Of a stretch of DNA of 64,000 nt, positions 12,901 through 22,670 are shown in pieces. Origin of the DNA: Aurelia coerulea (taxonomy: Eukaryota > Cnidaria > Scyphozoa > Semaeostomeae > Ulmaridae); contig CM076945.1 of NCBI GenBank assembly GCA_039566865.1, forward strand, positions 1,431,001 to 1,495,000, read 5' to 3'. The translations under genes and the position numbers were made by a program. The stretch's first letter is position 1, and each line of letters begins with the position of its first letter. The notes under the pieces were generated by a model. That model was not told the DNA's origin. It was given only the letters and a program-made list of their open reading frames with translations, and searched no databases.

Positions 12901-15900
12901 TTCTTTTCTGGGTTTTTAAAGTTACTTTAGAATTCAACTTGCTGAAAATTTTTATTGCTTTTCAAAATCATTGATCCCTCAACTTCTAATAGATTTGTTT
13001 TCCGCTACTCGAAATTTTCCCATGCAATTTGAAAACTCTTGTTGATATCAAAACCATGATGAAGTTTCTACTGTCCACCTGTACATCAGTGGGCAGGCCA
13101 TGAGAATTTTCTTTGTGTGATCAAAGTAATGTGTCCAAATATTTTCTTCAACAAAACGCGAAAGTTTTCATGCAAGACAGAAACTTCTGAAAATTTACTG
13201 CGATTATTATGCACACGGTTGGATGCTTTTTCAATATCACGTAACTAGCAGAGCAAAGTTTCCTGAATGTCTTCCAAATCTGTTGAAATGATCAACATTT
13301 TTAGTCGTTGCGTTGTTCAAACATTTCCAAAAACATCTTTCAAGTAGAAATGCCTATAATTCTCGATCTGTTTGACCTACTTTACTCGAATATATTTCCA
13401 CAACTAAATGAGCCTCTTCCCGATAAAATGACCTATGGTTCTCAAAACTGGCGGAGAATCCTAAATGCCACCGAATTTTCTTGGCTCAGAAGGCATTCCC
13501 CTTTTTCTTTGATTCTTCCATTTTTGATATCCTTCTCATATACCTGCTCGTATATAAATTTAGATATCCAAGATGTTCCAGAAAATTGTGCCCTATTTGT
13601 GTGACTGCTGTATGCAAGTTTTGCATTCTATTGTCCCGTTCTCGACACAATTGCATGTCATGTCATTCCCTTATTTACAATCTCCATTAACATGTTTAAT
13701 TTGCATGGTTCTCAGCCTTTCTTCTTCATACGAAATAGCAAAAATCCACGGCATAACTGAACAAGGATTCTCTAAAACTTTGTGATAATGTCCTCTGACT
13801 TTCAACGATGCAATTCCCTTATTTTCAATCTCCATCAACATTCTGTTTAATTTTGGATCTTCGGGGAATCTTTCAACTGCCTGCCAAATAATCTTTCGTA
13901 TATTGGACAGGCTGGTATGTTGCATAGAAAATGTATACATCAGCAATTCTAGTTTCAAATTTGTCACTTTCAAAATTTGGGATTTAGTTAGTCTAATGTT
14001 TACTTCGAGATCATGAATAATTTCATTCGCAGATTCAATTCCATTCGCAAAGTACATAAAGATTGCAAAGCAAAGAACCCATGCTAGCTCTCTGTCTTCA
14101 AATTTAGACCCTAAACTCAAATTGGCAAAAGTATCACCTCATTTTCTTCTACGCTGAAATGTTTTCACAAAATATTTTTCGTAAATTTTTAAAAGAAGGT
14201 GTGATTTTTGGTCTTGCAGCATGTGCATTTGAAATCGGCCACATGTACTAGTCAAAAACAACAGTTTAGATATTAATCTGCTTCGTTCTGCAGAGATCTT
14301 TTCTTCAGCCTGCATGTTGGTTTGCTTGGTTGTGGAAGAGATTAAAGTTTCTTGCTCATTTGGAAATCACATTATGATCATTCCTCACAGTATTGTTGTG
14401 ATTAACGTCGGTGTTTAGCTTTGACTCGAAAGGAGATCCATTGAAGTTCCCCGCAAACCCAAGGACAGCACAGTAGGCCTACTTTGAAAGTTCAAAATTA
14501 TAGGAAGTGTATGAAGTGAGAACTGCAGGAATTCTTTGAGAACAGATGACTTAAACCGTTTAGTTCTTGTCGGTTTTCTGTATGCGAGAAGCCTTTTGAA
14601 TATTAGAACAAGCCGTGCAGGCTGGCCCCGTGGCTCAAGAAAAAAGTTAATCACTGTCAGGTTAAATTAAAGTCGTTTCATACGGTGACAGTTTTTTGAT
14701 CGAGACGTTTTGGCGAAACAAGGAAACTAGTTTGACAAGTAAGACGTTGTATTCCTGAAGACTAAATTTGATTTCATAAAAATAATAAATTTTCTGGTAA
14801 GGAACATGACCTTGAAAACAACATAATTTAATTTCTTCTTCACAATAGAAGTTTGGATGAAGACAGTTGCAAAGTATCTAAGACAGCCAAATTTGCATAA
14901 GTCGGATCTTATGGGACCAAGAGAAATAATTTGACTTTTTTGCGAATCCGACTTACGCCTTCGTCTGACTTTGTTCGACTTAGAGATAGGTAAGATTTTC
15001 CAAAGAAAAAAGTGAATATCAAGATGGATTACTTTTCAGTCTAACCTTTTCCCATCTTGAATGACCCCCTTGAATATCAAAGTGAACATAGAATAAAGAG
15101 CACCGATTTACGCGAATATCCGACTTATAAAAATCCGAGGTAAGTGAAGAAATTTCAAAGGATTCACACCAATGGGGCTGGGACTGCTACTTCTTTCCGA
15201 CTTATAAAAATCTGACTTACGCTAATCAGATTAATGCCAGTTTGACTGTATAGATACAAATTACTAACATCATTTATTTATACGATGCAATTGCTGAAAA
15301 GACCACATCTGGATTGCCAAAATGATATCGGGTGTCCAAGAAAAAGTAGACAGATTTTGTTGGGTCCAGCGACGTGAATCTAGCTTTGAGCAATGGCTAA
15401 TAGACCTTTGAGCTATTCTACAAAAGAGTCTGGATCGAGCGTTATTTTTATACATTTTTATACGTGACGTTCGATCGAGTGGCGTTAGAGCTTCTATCCC
15501 TATTGTTCACATTCGAAAATTCTACAAAATGTAGCAAAATATCGTTCTATTTCGAGTCTCTTCAGAAAAGCTAAAAGGTCTATTACTCTCGAAATGTTCC
15601 TCGATAGTTAACTTGAACTTAGATAAAAAAGTATGCAAATTTGGTTGGATCCAGCGATGTGAATTTAGCTTTAATCAATTGCTAATCAATCATAATTGCT
15701 CCTCGATAGTTAACTTGAACATAGATACTTCGTTTCTTGATATTGGTGCTACGAGTGTTGAAATATTAATATTGAGAGTTCAAATTTCGTTATGTCTCCA
15801 AACCAGACCAAAGCAAATTCTTAAAGACCCATTGTCAACCATGATCCTTTGTGGGCCGAATGAAAAGCAAGACAAAGAGAATTTAGGCCAAAAATGACTT

Positions 15901-16761
15901 TTAAATAACACGAAAGTCGACTGTGGCGCCGTGAAGGATCATGGTTAGCAATGGGTCATTAAAGCACTGAAAACAAATCATTAATATATTTGATAATACT
16001 TGAAGGAAACTTAGATCATATCCTAGTCCGTTTGCAAAAAGTTAACAATTTTGCGATATTTTCATTTTTCTTTAATTTTAATTTTGAGAACATGCGATGG
16101 TAAAAGAGCTTGTCTATACATAGAACAAAGAAAACACTCACACACAGCATTGTCTCTTTTGCACCCTATTGCTCATGGCGCGTTTGCAACTTCAGTTTGA
16201 ATGGGATATTTTTAGATTTTGTGTCTCTTTGCAAATGCAGGCTTTTTACCTTGCACAATCTCTTCAATAGACCTTTTGTCTCTTTGCAAATGCAGGCTTT
16301 TTACCTTGCACAATCCCTTCAATAGACCTTTTAGCTATTCTGAACAGAATCATAATCGAACCATATTTGCTACTTTTTGTAGAGTTTTCGAATGTGCACA
16401 ATAGTGATAGAAGCTCTAACGCCACTCGATCGAACATCGTGTATAAAAAATGTATCAAAATAACGCTCGATCCAGGCTCTTTTGTAGAATAGCTAAAAGG
16501 TCTTTCTCCACAATGCTTTCAAACGTGTTGGAATCTGTGAGCCCCACAAGGTTCCTTTTTATAAGATCCGTGAGTTCCAGAAAGGTTCCTTTTCACTAAC
16601 AAAAATCAATGTTCTTTGCCTTGCAGGAGCTATATCTTGATGCGATCAATGCTTTCAAAGATGATTTCGAAGATATTATTGATATCATGCAAGAGAAAGA
16701 GATAAGGATTCGTCTTCCAGTTGAAGAGTTCGATATTCTTGCAGAAGGACAAGAAGCATAA
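952..16761 (+). CDS. NRDE2: NRDE2 homologue (nuclear RNAi/exosome-linked factor), 8 coding exons
   Basis: Coding exons: 952-1090, 2607-3929, 4724-4859, 5887-6792, 7306-8032, 9863-9991, 12491-12562, 16627-16761; phases agree and give 1188 residues (human NRDE2 is 1164). ATG 952 is the first in-frame ATG, and the LFPA motif of exon 1 resembles the vertebrate N-terminus. Seen: a Lys/Arg-rich nuclear-targeting stretch (about residues 97-155), the family core in exon 2 (LYRLDIANYLRFGN), HAT-like helical repeats, the junction motif VPRFGESGALGWNNWM across exons 3-4, and the C-terminal IRLPVEEFDIL. Known for the family: NRDE-2 acts in nuclear RNAi in C. elegans, and human NRDE2 binds the exosome cofactor MTR4. 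All introns are GT-AG; the exon 6 donor (GAG|GTTCGT) is weak. The N-terminus is the least certain part. Confidence 0.93.
1193..1311. repeat. Small foldback element in NRDE2 intron 1
   Basis: The ends are inverted copies of GCAGAGTATGGCACTT, and the 14-mer TGCACACCGGAGAT occurs twice inside. GGACCT lies just outside both ends, a possible short target duplication. A non-autonomous element is inferred. Confidence 0.5.
1681..1853 (+). mobile_element. hAT-like MITE, copy 1
   Basis: 173 bp; starts CAGGGACGTAGGAAGC and ends with the near inverse (TTCCTACGTCTCTG). Flanks TGTCTTTC and TGTCTTTT form an 8-bp target duplication with one mismatch. The CAGGG terminus with an 8-bp TSD is typical of non-autonomous hAT elements. 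The interior is rich in GGGGCAC/GTGCCCC and has no ORF. Confidence 0.8.
2314..2481 (-). mobile_element. hAT-like MITE, copy 2 (opposite orientation)
   Basis: 168 bp, the reverse complement of the family at 1681 and 46520. It is flanked by a perfect 8-bp duplication TTAGAGTG (2306-2313 and 2482-2489), which fixes both ends. Lies in NRDE2 intron 1, about 460 bp from copy 1 and inverted to it. Confidence 0.88.
3936..4460 (+). repeat. Tandem duplication of about 160 bp in NRDE2 intron 2
   Basis: About 3940-4105 and 4305-4458 are close copies, sharing for example TACAATGTACCTTATTGCTT and GATAAGAATTCTTGAGCCAT. The first copy starts just after the exon 2 donor, so the duplication reaches the splice-site flank without copying the exon. 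Confidence 0.75.
4614..4672. repeat. (TGAA)n microsatellite
   Basis: About 14 tandem TGAA units, bordered on both sides by AAATGAAATGA, which resembles the 3' tails of LINE fragments elsewhere in the window. Confidence 0.9.
5072..5379. mobile_element. hAT-like non-autonomous element, 308 bp
   Basis: Starts CAGTGGCGGAT and ends ATCCACCCCTG. Perfect 8-bp target duplication TGTTTGGG at 5064-5071 and 5380-5387. No transposase fragment seen. Inserted in NRDE2 intron 3. Confidence 0.85.
7061..7233. repeat. Foldback hairpin in NRDE2 intron 4
   Basis: Inverted arms read ATCTCTTGAGTCCGTCTTAC and CCCTTTTCGGTAGTTC on the left, with their complements on the right, around a central spacer. Probably a MITE; target duplication not determined. 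Confidence 0.65.
8094..8683. mobile_element. TA-flanked long-TIR foldback element (CAGGGTGTYCCAAAA ends), copy 1
   Basis: 590 bp with inverted arms of roughly 240 bp, starting CAGGGTGTTCCAAAA and ending TTTTGGGACACCCTG. The dinucleotide TA lies on both sides (8092-8093, 8684-8685), as expected for Tc1/mariner-type insertion. No ORF, so non-autonomous. In NRDE2 intron 5. Confidence 0.8.
9091..9233. repeat. 48-bp tandem repeat, three copies
   Basis: The phrase CTGTGATGCAAAGTATTTGA recurs at 9101, 9149 and 9197, an exact 48-bp period, with nearly identical units. In NRDE2 intron 5. Confidence 0.92.
10214..10468 (+). mobile_element. LINE 3' fragment, C-terminal end of a reverse-transcriptase ORF
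   Basis: An 84-codon open stretch ending in TAA contains KPRGGQKLTWIKMIEKDLE and NRPLWQSVVNRAM, the kind of tail found downstream of the RT domain in endonuclease-type non-LTR retrotransposons (a P-R-G-R-Q..TW motif and a W..V..R motif). A (GATA)n tract follows. 5'-truncated, non-functional, in NRDE2 intron 6. Confidence 0.7.
12238..12256. repeat. (CA)n microsatellite
   Basis: Short run of about nine CA units in NRDE2 intron 6. Confidence 0.9.
12664..12837 (-). mobile_element. tRNA-derived SINE
   Basis: On the minus strand the head reads TGTGGCGCAGTGGTGTAA (like a tRNA A box), followed about 45 nt later by GGGTTTGATACCC (B box, 12777 down to 12765). That arrangement is a split pol III promoter. 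A body of about 100 nt follows. The immediate flanks are inverted (GAATATGAAG / CTTCATATTC), so it may sit inside a foldback. In NRDE2 intron 7. Confidence 0.7.
13701..14113 (-). pseudogene. Inverted partial copy of NRDE2 exon 5 inside NRDE2 intron 7
   Basis: Read on the minus strand, the segment encodes about 135 residues matching exon 5 of the host gene (parent about 7587-7998) with only about five substitutions and no stop or frameshift. Similarity ends sharply after ERLRTMQ and fades near the upstream ..DREL.. end. No splice site or start supports an independent gene. It must be young or maintained by conversion. In the unspliced NRDE2 transcript it is antisense to exon 5 and could pair with it. 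Confidence 0.9.
14893..15225. repeat. Degenerate foldback region with repeated GACTTAT/AATCCGA units
   Basis: GTCGGATCTTATG near the left end is inverted against several CCGACTTATAAAAATC-type units to the right. The ends are not sharp. Probably an old foldback element in NRDE2 intron 7. Confidence 0.4.
15399..15584 (-). mobile_element. MITE of the AATAGACCTTTTAGCTATTC family, copy 1
   Basis: Ends are inverted AATAGACCTTTGAGCTATTC and AGCTAAAAGGTCTATT. The interior matches the reverse complement of 16321-16503 (shared GATCGAGCGTTATTTT and TTCGATCGAGTGGCGTTAGA). A decayed relative ends near 4555. Confidence 0.7.
15824..15959. repeat. Small foldback element
   Basis: Ends are inverted: GACCCATTGTCAACCATGAT on the left against GATCATGGTTAGCAATGGGT on the right. 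NRDE2 intron 7. Confidence 0.6.
16222..16330. repeat. 55-bp tandem duplication
   Basis: GTCTCTTTGCAAATGCAG and the following bases occur twice, at 16223 and 16278, almost identical. Confidence 0.9.
16321..16503 (+). mobile_element. MITE of the AATAGACCTTTTAGCTATTC family, copy 2
   Basis: 183 bp with the same termini as 15399-15584 in the opposite orientation. It lies just before the last NRDE2 exon. Confidence 0.7.
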
Positions 16762-17074
16762 TCACAAGGATATGACAGATAACAGGTGTATTTTTAATCG
16801 TTTCCTGTTTTGATTCATGTTCGTTGCACAGTTTGAGGATTGAACTAGAGAACTTTGCCTAGAATTAGATGTAATTGTCTAGAAACTGTCATGGGGTTTT
16901 CAGTTGTATAAAATTTGAGCTTTGATCTAGAAAAAAACAGGATGCGCCATCACAAAGCATAGGCATAGAAGAGAACTGTTATTTTTTGTAGCATGTCTCT
17001 CTGCAGATAGATTTCTGGATGTTTGATCACACCATCTTTTATCATCAATCTTTGCCATGCATTTTCATTAGAGG

Positions 17075-17253
17075 GAAGTTCGGATGCAAAAAAGACGAGA
17101 TATTTAGCACACTGAGGCCTTTCTGACTTGTGTCTTCATCAGAGTGTGACTTACAAAACTAAAGTGTTGTTTTGTAAGTCACACTCTGATGAAGACACAA
17201 GTCAGAAAGGCCTCAGTGTGCTAAATATCTCGTCTTTTTTGCATCCGAAGTTC
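17075..17253. repeat. Near-perfect 179-bp hairpin between 14-bp direct repeats
   Basis: Arms of about 80 bp (GGATGCAAAAAAGACGAGAT, then GTGTCTTCATCAGAGTGTGA) are inverted around a short loop. TTCATTAGAGGGAA occurs just outside at 17064-17077 and again at 17291-17304, which looks like a long target duplication around the hairpin plus a short tail. Confidence 0.8.
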
Positions 17254-17534
17254 TTTTATACAGTTTATTCGTACAACTTTCTACCAATATATATTCATTA
17301 GAGGGAACTGACATAGTTAAAACTGGCAAGTGGTGACATCATTGTTAGCCTATTCTCTTTGATGACGTTGGCACGTTCCGATTTATTGTGAATCTAAACC
17401 AACGATGAATGTGCAGGTCTTTTCCTTGGCCTTTTCATAAAAAGGAGTGTGCTATAGTAAATAGACTGCTCTATAAATCGAACAAAGAGAACACTCAGAC
17501 ACAGCATTGTTTCTTTGGCTATCAATTGTGCAGG

Positions 17535-18690
17535 GTGCATTTTCAAGATGCTACCGGGTGTGCCAAAATAAGCCATGCCTCTTTGGCAGTCCATGATAAA
17601 TCGTACACTGGACTGATTTGAAGATTTACGCCTTAATCTTTATCAAAAAGCCTGAATTTGGTCAAAGGAGTTTGGCAAATTATTTTGTTTACAGTTTTTA
17701 GAATTATGCGTGAGTTTCTCAAATTTTCGTGTCCGAAAACACTGAAAAAAGGTCAAAAACGTTGATCAAGTTTTCTAAAGACCCGACGTGTAAGCATAGA
17801 TTCCAAATCTTTAAACAGGCTGGTGTAAAATTGAGTGACCTATTTCTTTGAACTGAATGACTTCAAACAAACTTTAGCTATTTCTCTAAAATTCCACCTT
17901 TGGATTTTTCTGAGATCTTCAATATTTTTAGAATTAAAGTGTTTTTCTTCTTTTTCAAGAATTCAAGAAAAATTTTCAAGAAAACTTAAAACCATCGTAA
18001 TTTCTAAACTGTTTGATGTAACATGAAATAATTTCGAAGAAAACCATAGTTTATGAATGCCTACAATATGGTATCAAGCAAAAGTCTGTCACTCATCTGG
18101 TTTATGATTTACAAATTTGATGACGTCACATCCTCAAATGAGTTGAAATGTAAAATACGCTGTTATTTCCAAAGATATTCAAAATTTCTGAAAAGTTCAA
18201 TGGTAGAATGATAGATAAGTAGCTAAAGTTTCTGTCGAGCCATTTGATCAGAAGAAATAGGTCATTGAATTTTACACCCACCTTTTTACGCCGAGATAAA
18301 GATTTGGAACCTATGCTCGACGTGTATGGACAAAAAGAAAACTTTTTCCGTAGTGATTTGGGATTTAGAAATCGATTACTTGTAATCTGCTGCATCAGCA
18401 CTGGTTCCTTCTAGTGAGAAATGTGAAATTGTTTCGAAAAAGTTATCTCTTTGTCCATTCAACCTTAGTCTTGAATTGACCATTTTTTACCATTTTTCAG
18501 TGTTTTTGAGAACGGAAATTTCAAGAAACTCGCTTACAACCCTAAAATGAAAACAAACAAAAATTGCAAAAAATCCTAGGATCTAATGCAGGCTTTCTTC
18601 TAAAGAGTAAGTCATGAATCTTCAAAATCGGTCCAGTGCACGATTTATTGTGCCCTGCCAAAATTGCATAGATTTTTTGCCGCACCCAAT
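17535..18690. mobile_element. Large foldback element, host of a nested element
   Basis: The left part (ATAAATCGTACACTGGACTG, GAAAACACTGAAAAA) and the right part (GGTCCAGTGCACGATTTAT, CAGTGTTTTTGAGAACGG) are inverted copies. Another copy of one arm lies at about 56510-56740. Interrupted by the element at 17793-18317. Outer ends approximate. Confidence 0.6.
17793..18317. mobile_element. Long-TIR element with 9-bp TSD (AGCATAG...CTATGCT), copy 1
   Basis: 525 bp; begins AGCATAGATTCCAAATC and ends GATTTGGAACCTATGCT, with inverted arms running most of its length. Perfect 9-bp target duplication CGACGTGTA at 17784-17792 and 18318-18326. Long TIRs and a 9-bp TSD suggest a MULE-like non-autonomous element. 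Inserted in the foldback at 17535-18690. Confidence 0.88.
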
Positions 18691-19310
18691 ATCTCATTGG
18701 ACTAACAAAGACAGATTTTGTAACACAATTGCATGAGATGATTTTGTTGACACCTAAATTCAAAGCGATTAGTGGCTGCAGACAAAGAAAACTCTCAATC
18801 ATAAATTAAAAACAAACAAAGCCGCGAAAGTTTCTCTGAAACCCAAGTAGCTGGCACGCTCGTTGTGCATTCCAGAAATTGTTTTTAAGAGCAAATATGA
18901 GCATATATCGAAAGAAGAAGGATATATAAACACATCTACCTCAGGCATTTGATTTCTTTGGTTCAGAAGCTGAGCAGTGTTTTTATGACACCCAAAAAAT
19001 AAGAGAATTGAATCGCCTCCCAATCGGCTTGTGAACCAAACAAATTAAATGCCCGAGGCAGATGTAAAGATATATCCTTCTTCTTTCGATGTATGCTCAA
19101 GTTTGCTCTTAAAAACAATTTCTGGAATGCACAACGAGTGAGCTAGCTACCTGGGTTTCAGAGAAACTTTTGCAGCTTTGCTTGTTTTGAATTATTCCTT
19201 GAGAGAATTTCCTTTGTCTGCGATCGCTTATCGCTTTGAATTACGGTGTCAATCAAAACCAATTCGTGTTATTGTCTTACCAAATCTGTCCTTGTTCATT
19301 GGACCAATAA
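18690..19310. repeat. Foldback element of about 620 bp
   Basis: Left sequences such as CATCTACCTCAGGCATTTGA and CCAGAAATTGTTTTTAAGAG recur inverted on the right (AATGCCCGAGGCAGATGT, CTTAAAAACAATTTCTGGAA), with a spacer of about 70 bp. Edges approximate. Confidence 0.7.
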
Positions 19311-19586
19311 AACTAGATATGGCACAAGATCAATTTAACAGTGTTATTTCCCTGTGATTTAGTTTCATTTTATAGTGTTAGATCTGTGTTGTTCTGCATT
19401 TTTGGCCTTGCTATTTGCGGAGCTAATAATCGATTTTAACCTGTTGTTTATGCAAAGTGCTAATGAGGATACTGATCTTTTAGTTTCAGTTGTCCCGTTA
19501 AATCCATTAAAAGATGCTTGAAGTTTTTAGATTATTATGTAGCAAAAACCTGAGAAAACAACCCAAGATGTCAACTAAATGCTGGA

Positions 19587-19682
19587 AATAGAGATCATCC
19601 TTCAAACCGATAAGGGAATTAGAGATCATCCTTCAAACCGATAAGGGAAATAGAGATCATCCTTCAAACCGATAAGGGAATT
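19587..19682. repeat. 31-bp tandem repeat, three copies
   Basis: AGAGATCATCCTTCAAACCG starts at 19590, 19621 and 19652. Confidence 0.93.
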
Positions 19683-20154
19683 AGAGTTTCTGAAATTCGT
19701 TTACAGACTTGCTTGAAAATAAAAAAGTTTGCACTTTGCTTCCGCAGGTACGCAAACGCATAATCCAGTGAGGATCTTAACCTTCTTCCAAACCTAAAAT
19801 TTGAGCCTGATCAAAATTGATTCCATTTGGTCTGTCAGGAGGGATTTACGACAATGGAGTACCATCTTTACCTCCCAATGGGTCCTTCCTAGCTTTAACT
19901 TGAAAATGGGATTAAACGATTTTCGGCACGTGTCTTTTGTGAGATTGCAGCATGAATTGAAATCCATTTTCGACAGTGGAAATATCCTCTCAGACAGACA
20001 GACAGACTTTGATTGCGAAATTTTCCTGCGAAGAAGTTTATCCCATAACTGCCGGATCCTAGAACCATTGTCACCCGGGGTCCTTTGCGAGCACGCTGCT
20101 ATGTCAGAGTGTCTGCAAATTGAATTTCTCCTGCGCGGAAGACATTCATCAACC

Positions 20155-20345
20155 CCGGAGGGGGGTACTTGACCTAAATTTGTACGGGAGTGTGCCCACG
20201 ACAACATTGTTTTCTACCCGGCTCAGGAATTTCGCCCTCCAAAGGATACCCGATTTTAGAAAAATCGGTCAAAAATATACTCCAAAAAATAAGAATTGGA
20301 CATTGCACCTGCAGACTATGCCATTAACGAAACAGGATATGATAC
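20155..20345. repeat. GGGGGTACTTGA-type repeat, partial copy
   Basis: Shares GGGGGGTACTTGA, CCCTCCAAAGGATA and ATATACTCCAAAAA with 43724-44062, and the GGGTACTTGA end with 55663-55856. Confidence 0.6.
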
Positions 20346-20368
20346 CAGTTGTTTTTTTGGATTTTGAG

Positions 20369-20620
20369 CATGGGTAGTTAGACACTGCTGGTGTGCTTCT
20401 ATGGAGGAGCGCTGGATAATATGTATCTGCGGGGGAAATTCTTTATAGTACTGCGGAGGAGATATCGATATGCATCTGCGGGGGAAATTTTTTATAGTAC
20501 TGCGGAATATTTTCGTTCTTCCGATATCTCCTCCGCAGTACTATAAAAAATTTCCCCCGCAGATACATATTATCCAGCGCTCCTCCATAGAAGCACACTA
20601 GCAGTGTCTAACTACCCATG
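20369..20620. mobile_element. Palindromic MITE with 7-bp TSD (CATGGGTAGTTAG ends), copy 1
   Basis: 252 bp; begins CATGGGTAGTTAGACACTGC and ends with the complement. Flanked by a perfect 7-bp duplication TTTTGAG (20362-20368, 20621-20627). The internal GTATCTGCGGGGGAAA motif is repeated and inverted. Longer than copy 2 because of an internal duplication. Confidence 0.85.
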
Positions 20621-21782
20621 TTTTGAGTGTATTTATGTAGGTTGGTCTTAATTCCCATTGATTAATACTATTGTAAACCATCGTTACATGATGAACATAT
20701 GATTGTGTACCTAAAGGTGGATTTCCTCTAATTTCAACATGTTCAAGTGATTTTATTTGATTGGCTAACTCCGGGGGGTAGCTTCCATTTGTAGAGCGAG
20801 GAATAGGTACATGCTGCTTATCCCTAAATATGGGTCTCAAAATGTAACTGTTCCGCTAGAAATTTATAACCTCTTTGAATTGTAGCATAAACGTTGTCAA
20901 GTTTTTTATTTTTAACGTTGGATATTCTTCGTTTTAGTTCTGAAACTTAGTTGGTTGTAACTTTATCTTCATAATTGTACGTTTAAAGTGAAATGAAACT
21001 TGATTGCTGGGAAATTCAAAACTCTTTTCCCCCACTTCTTTTCAGGGAATCAGTAGATTCTGCACGCAGGCTAAGTTACTCTCTGTTGCCAAACAATAGA
21101 AGACGCAAAGCTTTGCACCGCCTTAAGTGCTGATCCACCTCAAGGGTAAACCTCAAAAAGAAGAATTTTAACTAAAAACACATTTTTATATCCAAGGGGC
21201 ACATATTTTTAATTTGCTTTGATCCTGAAAGGATTGTTATCCTCGCTGTCATTGACTTGAAGCTTTGGATAAATGTGATATGTTAACAAGGGTCTACTCC
21301 TTTTTTGAATTTCTTAACCATTCTAAAACAGCTTCAAAATAGATGGCCCATCAATCCAGAACTTTACAATCGATTTTATTGAAATTAATTTTTGCACCTT
21401 CTTTAGATCTTTCTCCATATAATGGCTAATAATAGTACACGCATTTTTTGTAAGAAACTAAGAATTTGGACCAGTATATTCAAAGTTTCTTAAAATGATC
21501 AGATTTTTAGTATTCAGATGTTCCATACCAATCTTCATGTTCACTACCTGTGCTCTGGTGAACTGTTCAAAACAATGTTTTTTTGAAAAAACCTTTTCAA
21601 TGTTTCTAGACACTAGTCAAGTAGCTTCCTAGTACTATATGATACAGGAAATAAGTGAAAATAAAGTAAAAATATGTGAAAGATTTTCTTTGTCAAAATA
21701 AATATTTTCCCAGTACTGGAATTTCTTGATTTTTTGGCGATCTGAGAGTTGAGTTTCTTACAAGCAGTTTCTTACAAAAAAG

Positions 21783-21949
21783 CAGGGCCGTAGGAAGAAG
21801 CTTCGGATTACGAGGGGGGGGGCAATTGTTCTTAAAACAATAGAGAACAATGCATCTAATTAAGTCATGTGACGTAGCACCATTGTTTCAAAAAAATTAT
21901 TGGGGGGGTTTGAGCCCCCCTACCCCCCCCCCCGCTTCCTACGGGCCTG
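21783..21949. mobile_element. hAT-like MITE, CAGGGCCGTAGGAAG family
   Basis: 167 bp; starts CAGGGCCGTAGGAAG and ends CTTCCTACGGGCCTG. Perfect 8-bp duplication CAAAAAAG at 21775-21782 and 21950-21957. Inserted into an AAGAAACT-type repeat copy. Confidence 0.9.
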
Positions 21950-22670
21950 CAAAAAAGATAGGTGTATTACGTTAAAATCTGAGGAGAAATCATCATAATA
22001 CAATTTTGCAACCCCCCTTTCATGTTTTTATTCACCCATTTCTGGAATATCCCAACGTTTTTCAGACTTGTCGGCTATATTTTTGGAATATGAATTTGTA
22101 AGTCGATTAGCGATTCATAACATGTGCTTAGTCCTTTGAAGCCAGTTTCAGAAGATTTAAACCAGAATATTCATGAAAATATGGCCACATCGCATGTGGT
22201 TAAAAGTTTCGCAACCTTTCTCTATCAAGATTTATCTCATAAAGATTTATTTCCTATTCGCCGTGTGAATGTCACATCTAAGTGCAAGTGTGCTTTTCGA
22301 ACCATGTAGATTCTTTCAATCGCAAACACATATTTGTTGATAAGAAACTAAGGATTTAAGCCAGTACTGAAAGTTTATTAAATTTTTTAGATTTTGAGTT
22401 CTCAGAGTTTCTTACGAGTTTCTTAAAGGTTCCATACCAATCTTCATGTTTACTACTTGTGCCCTCATGAACTTTTCAAGACAAAGTTTTGAACCTTTTC
22501 CAATATTTAGACATTACAAGAGTACTAAATAAATCAGTTGTCGTATGTGTGGCTATGATTCTTTGAATGTACACGAAGATTTTGGTTATAAAGCATACAG
22601 CCTTGAATGTTATGATAAGACGTTTCGGGCATAACCCTTCATCAGTAATGAAGGTTTATTGATGAAGGGT

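Noticed and set aside
18126..18401. 91-codon minus-strand ORF similar to one at 61410-61610
   Set aside because: The similarity is that of the 9-bp-TSD transposon copies, and both ORFs run through TIR sequence; not a protein family.
19801..20207. Overlapping plus and minus ORFs of more than 120 codons
   Set aside because: They overlap a repeat also found at 58455-58740 and show no protein-like motif.
21046..21132. Possible terminal exon (acceptor CTTCTTTTCAG, about 28 codons, TGA)
   Set aside because: No donor exon with matching phase identified; NRDE2 already ends in frame at 16761. Too short to call.
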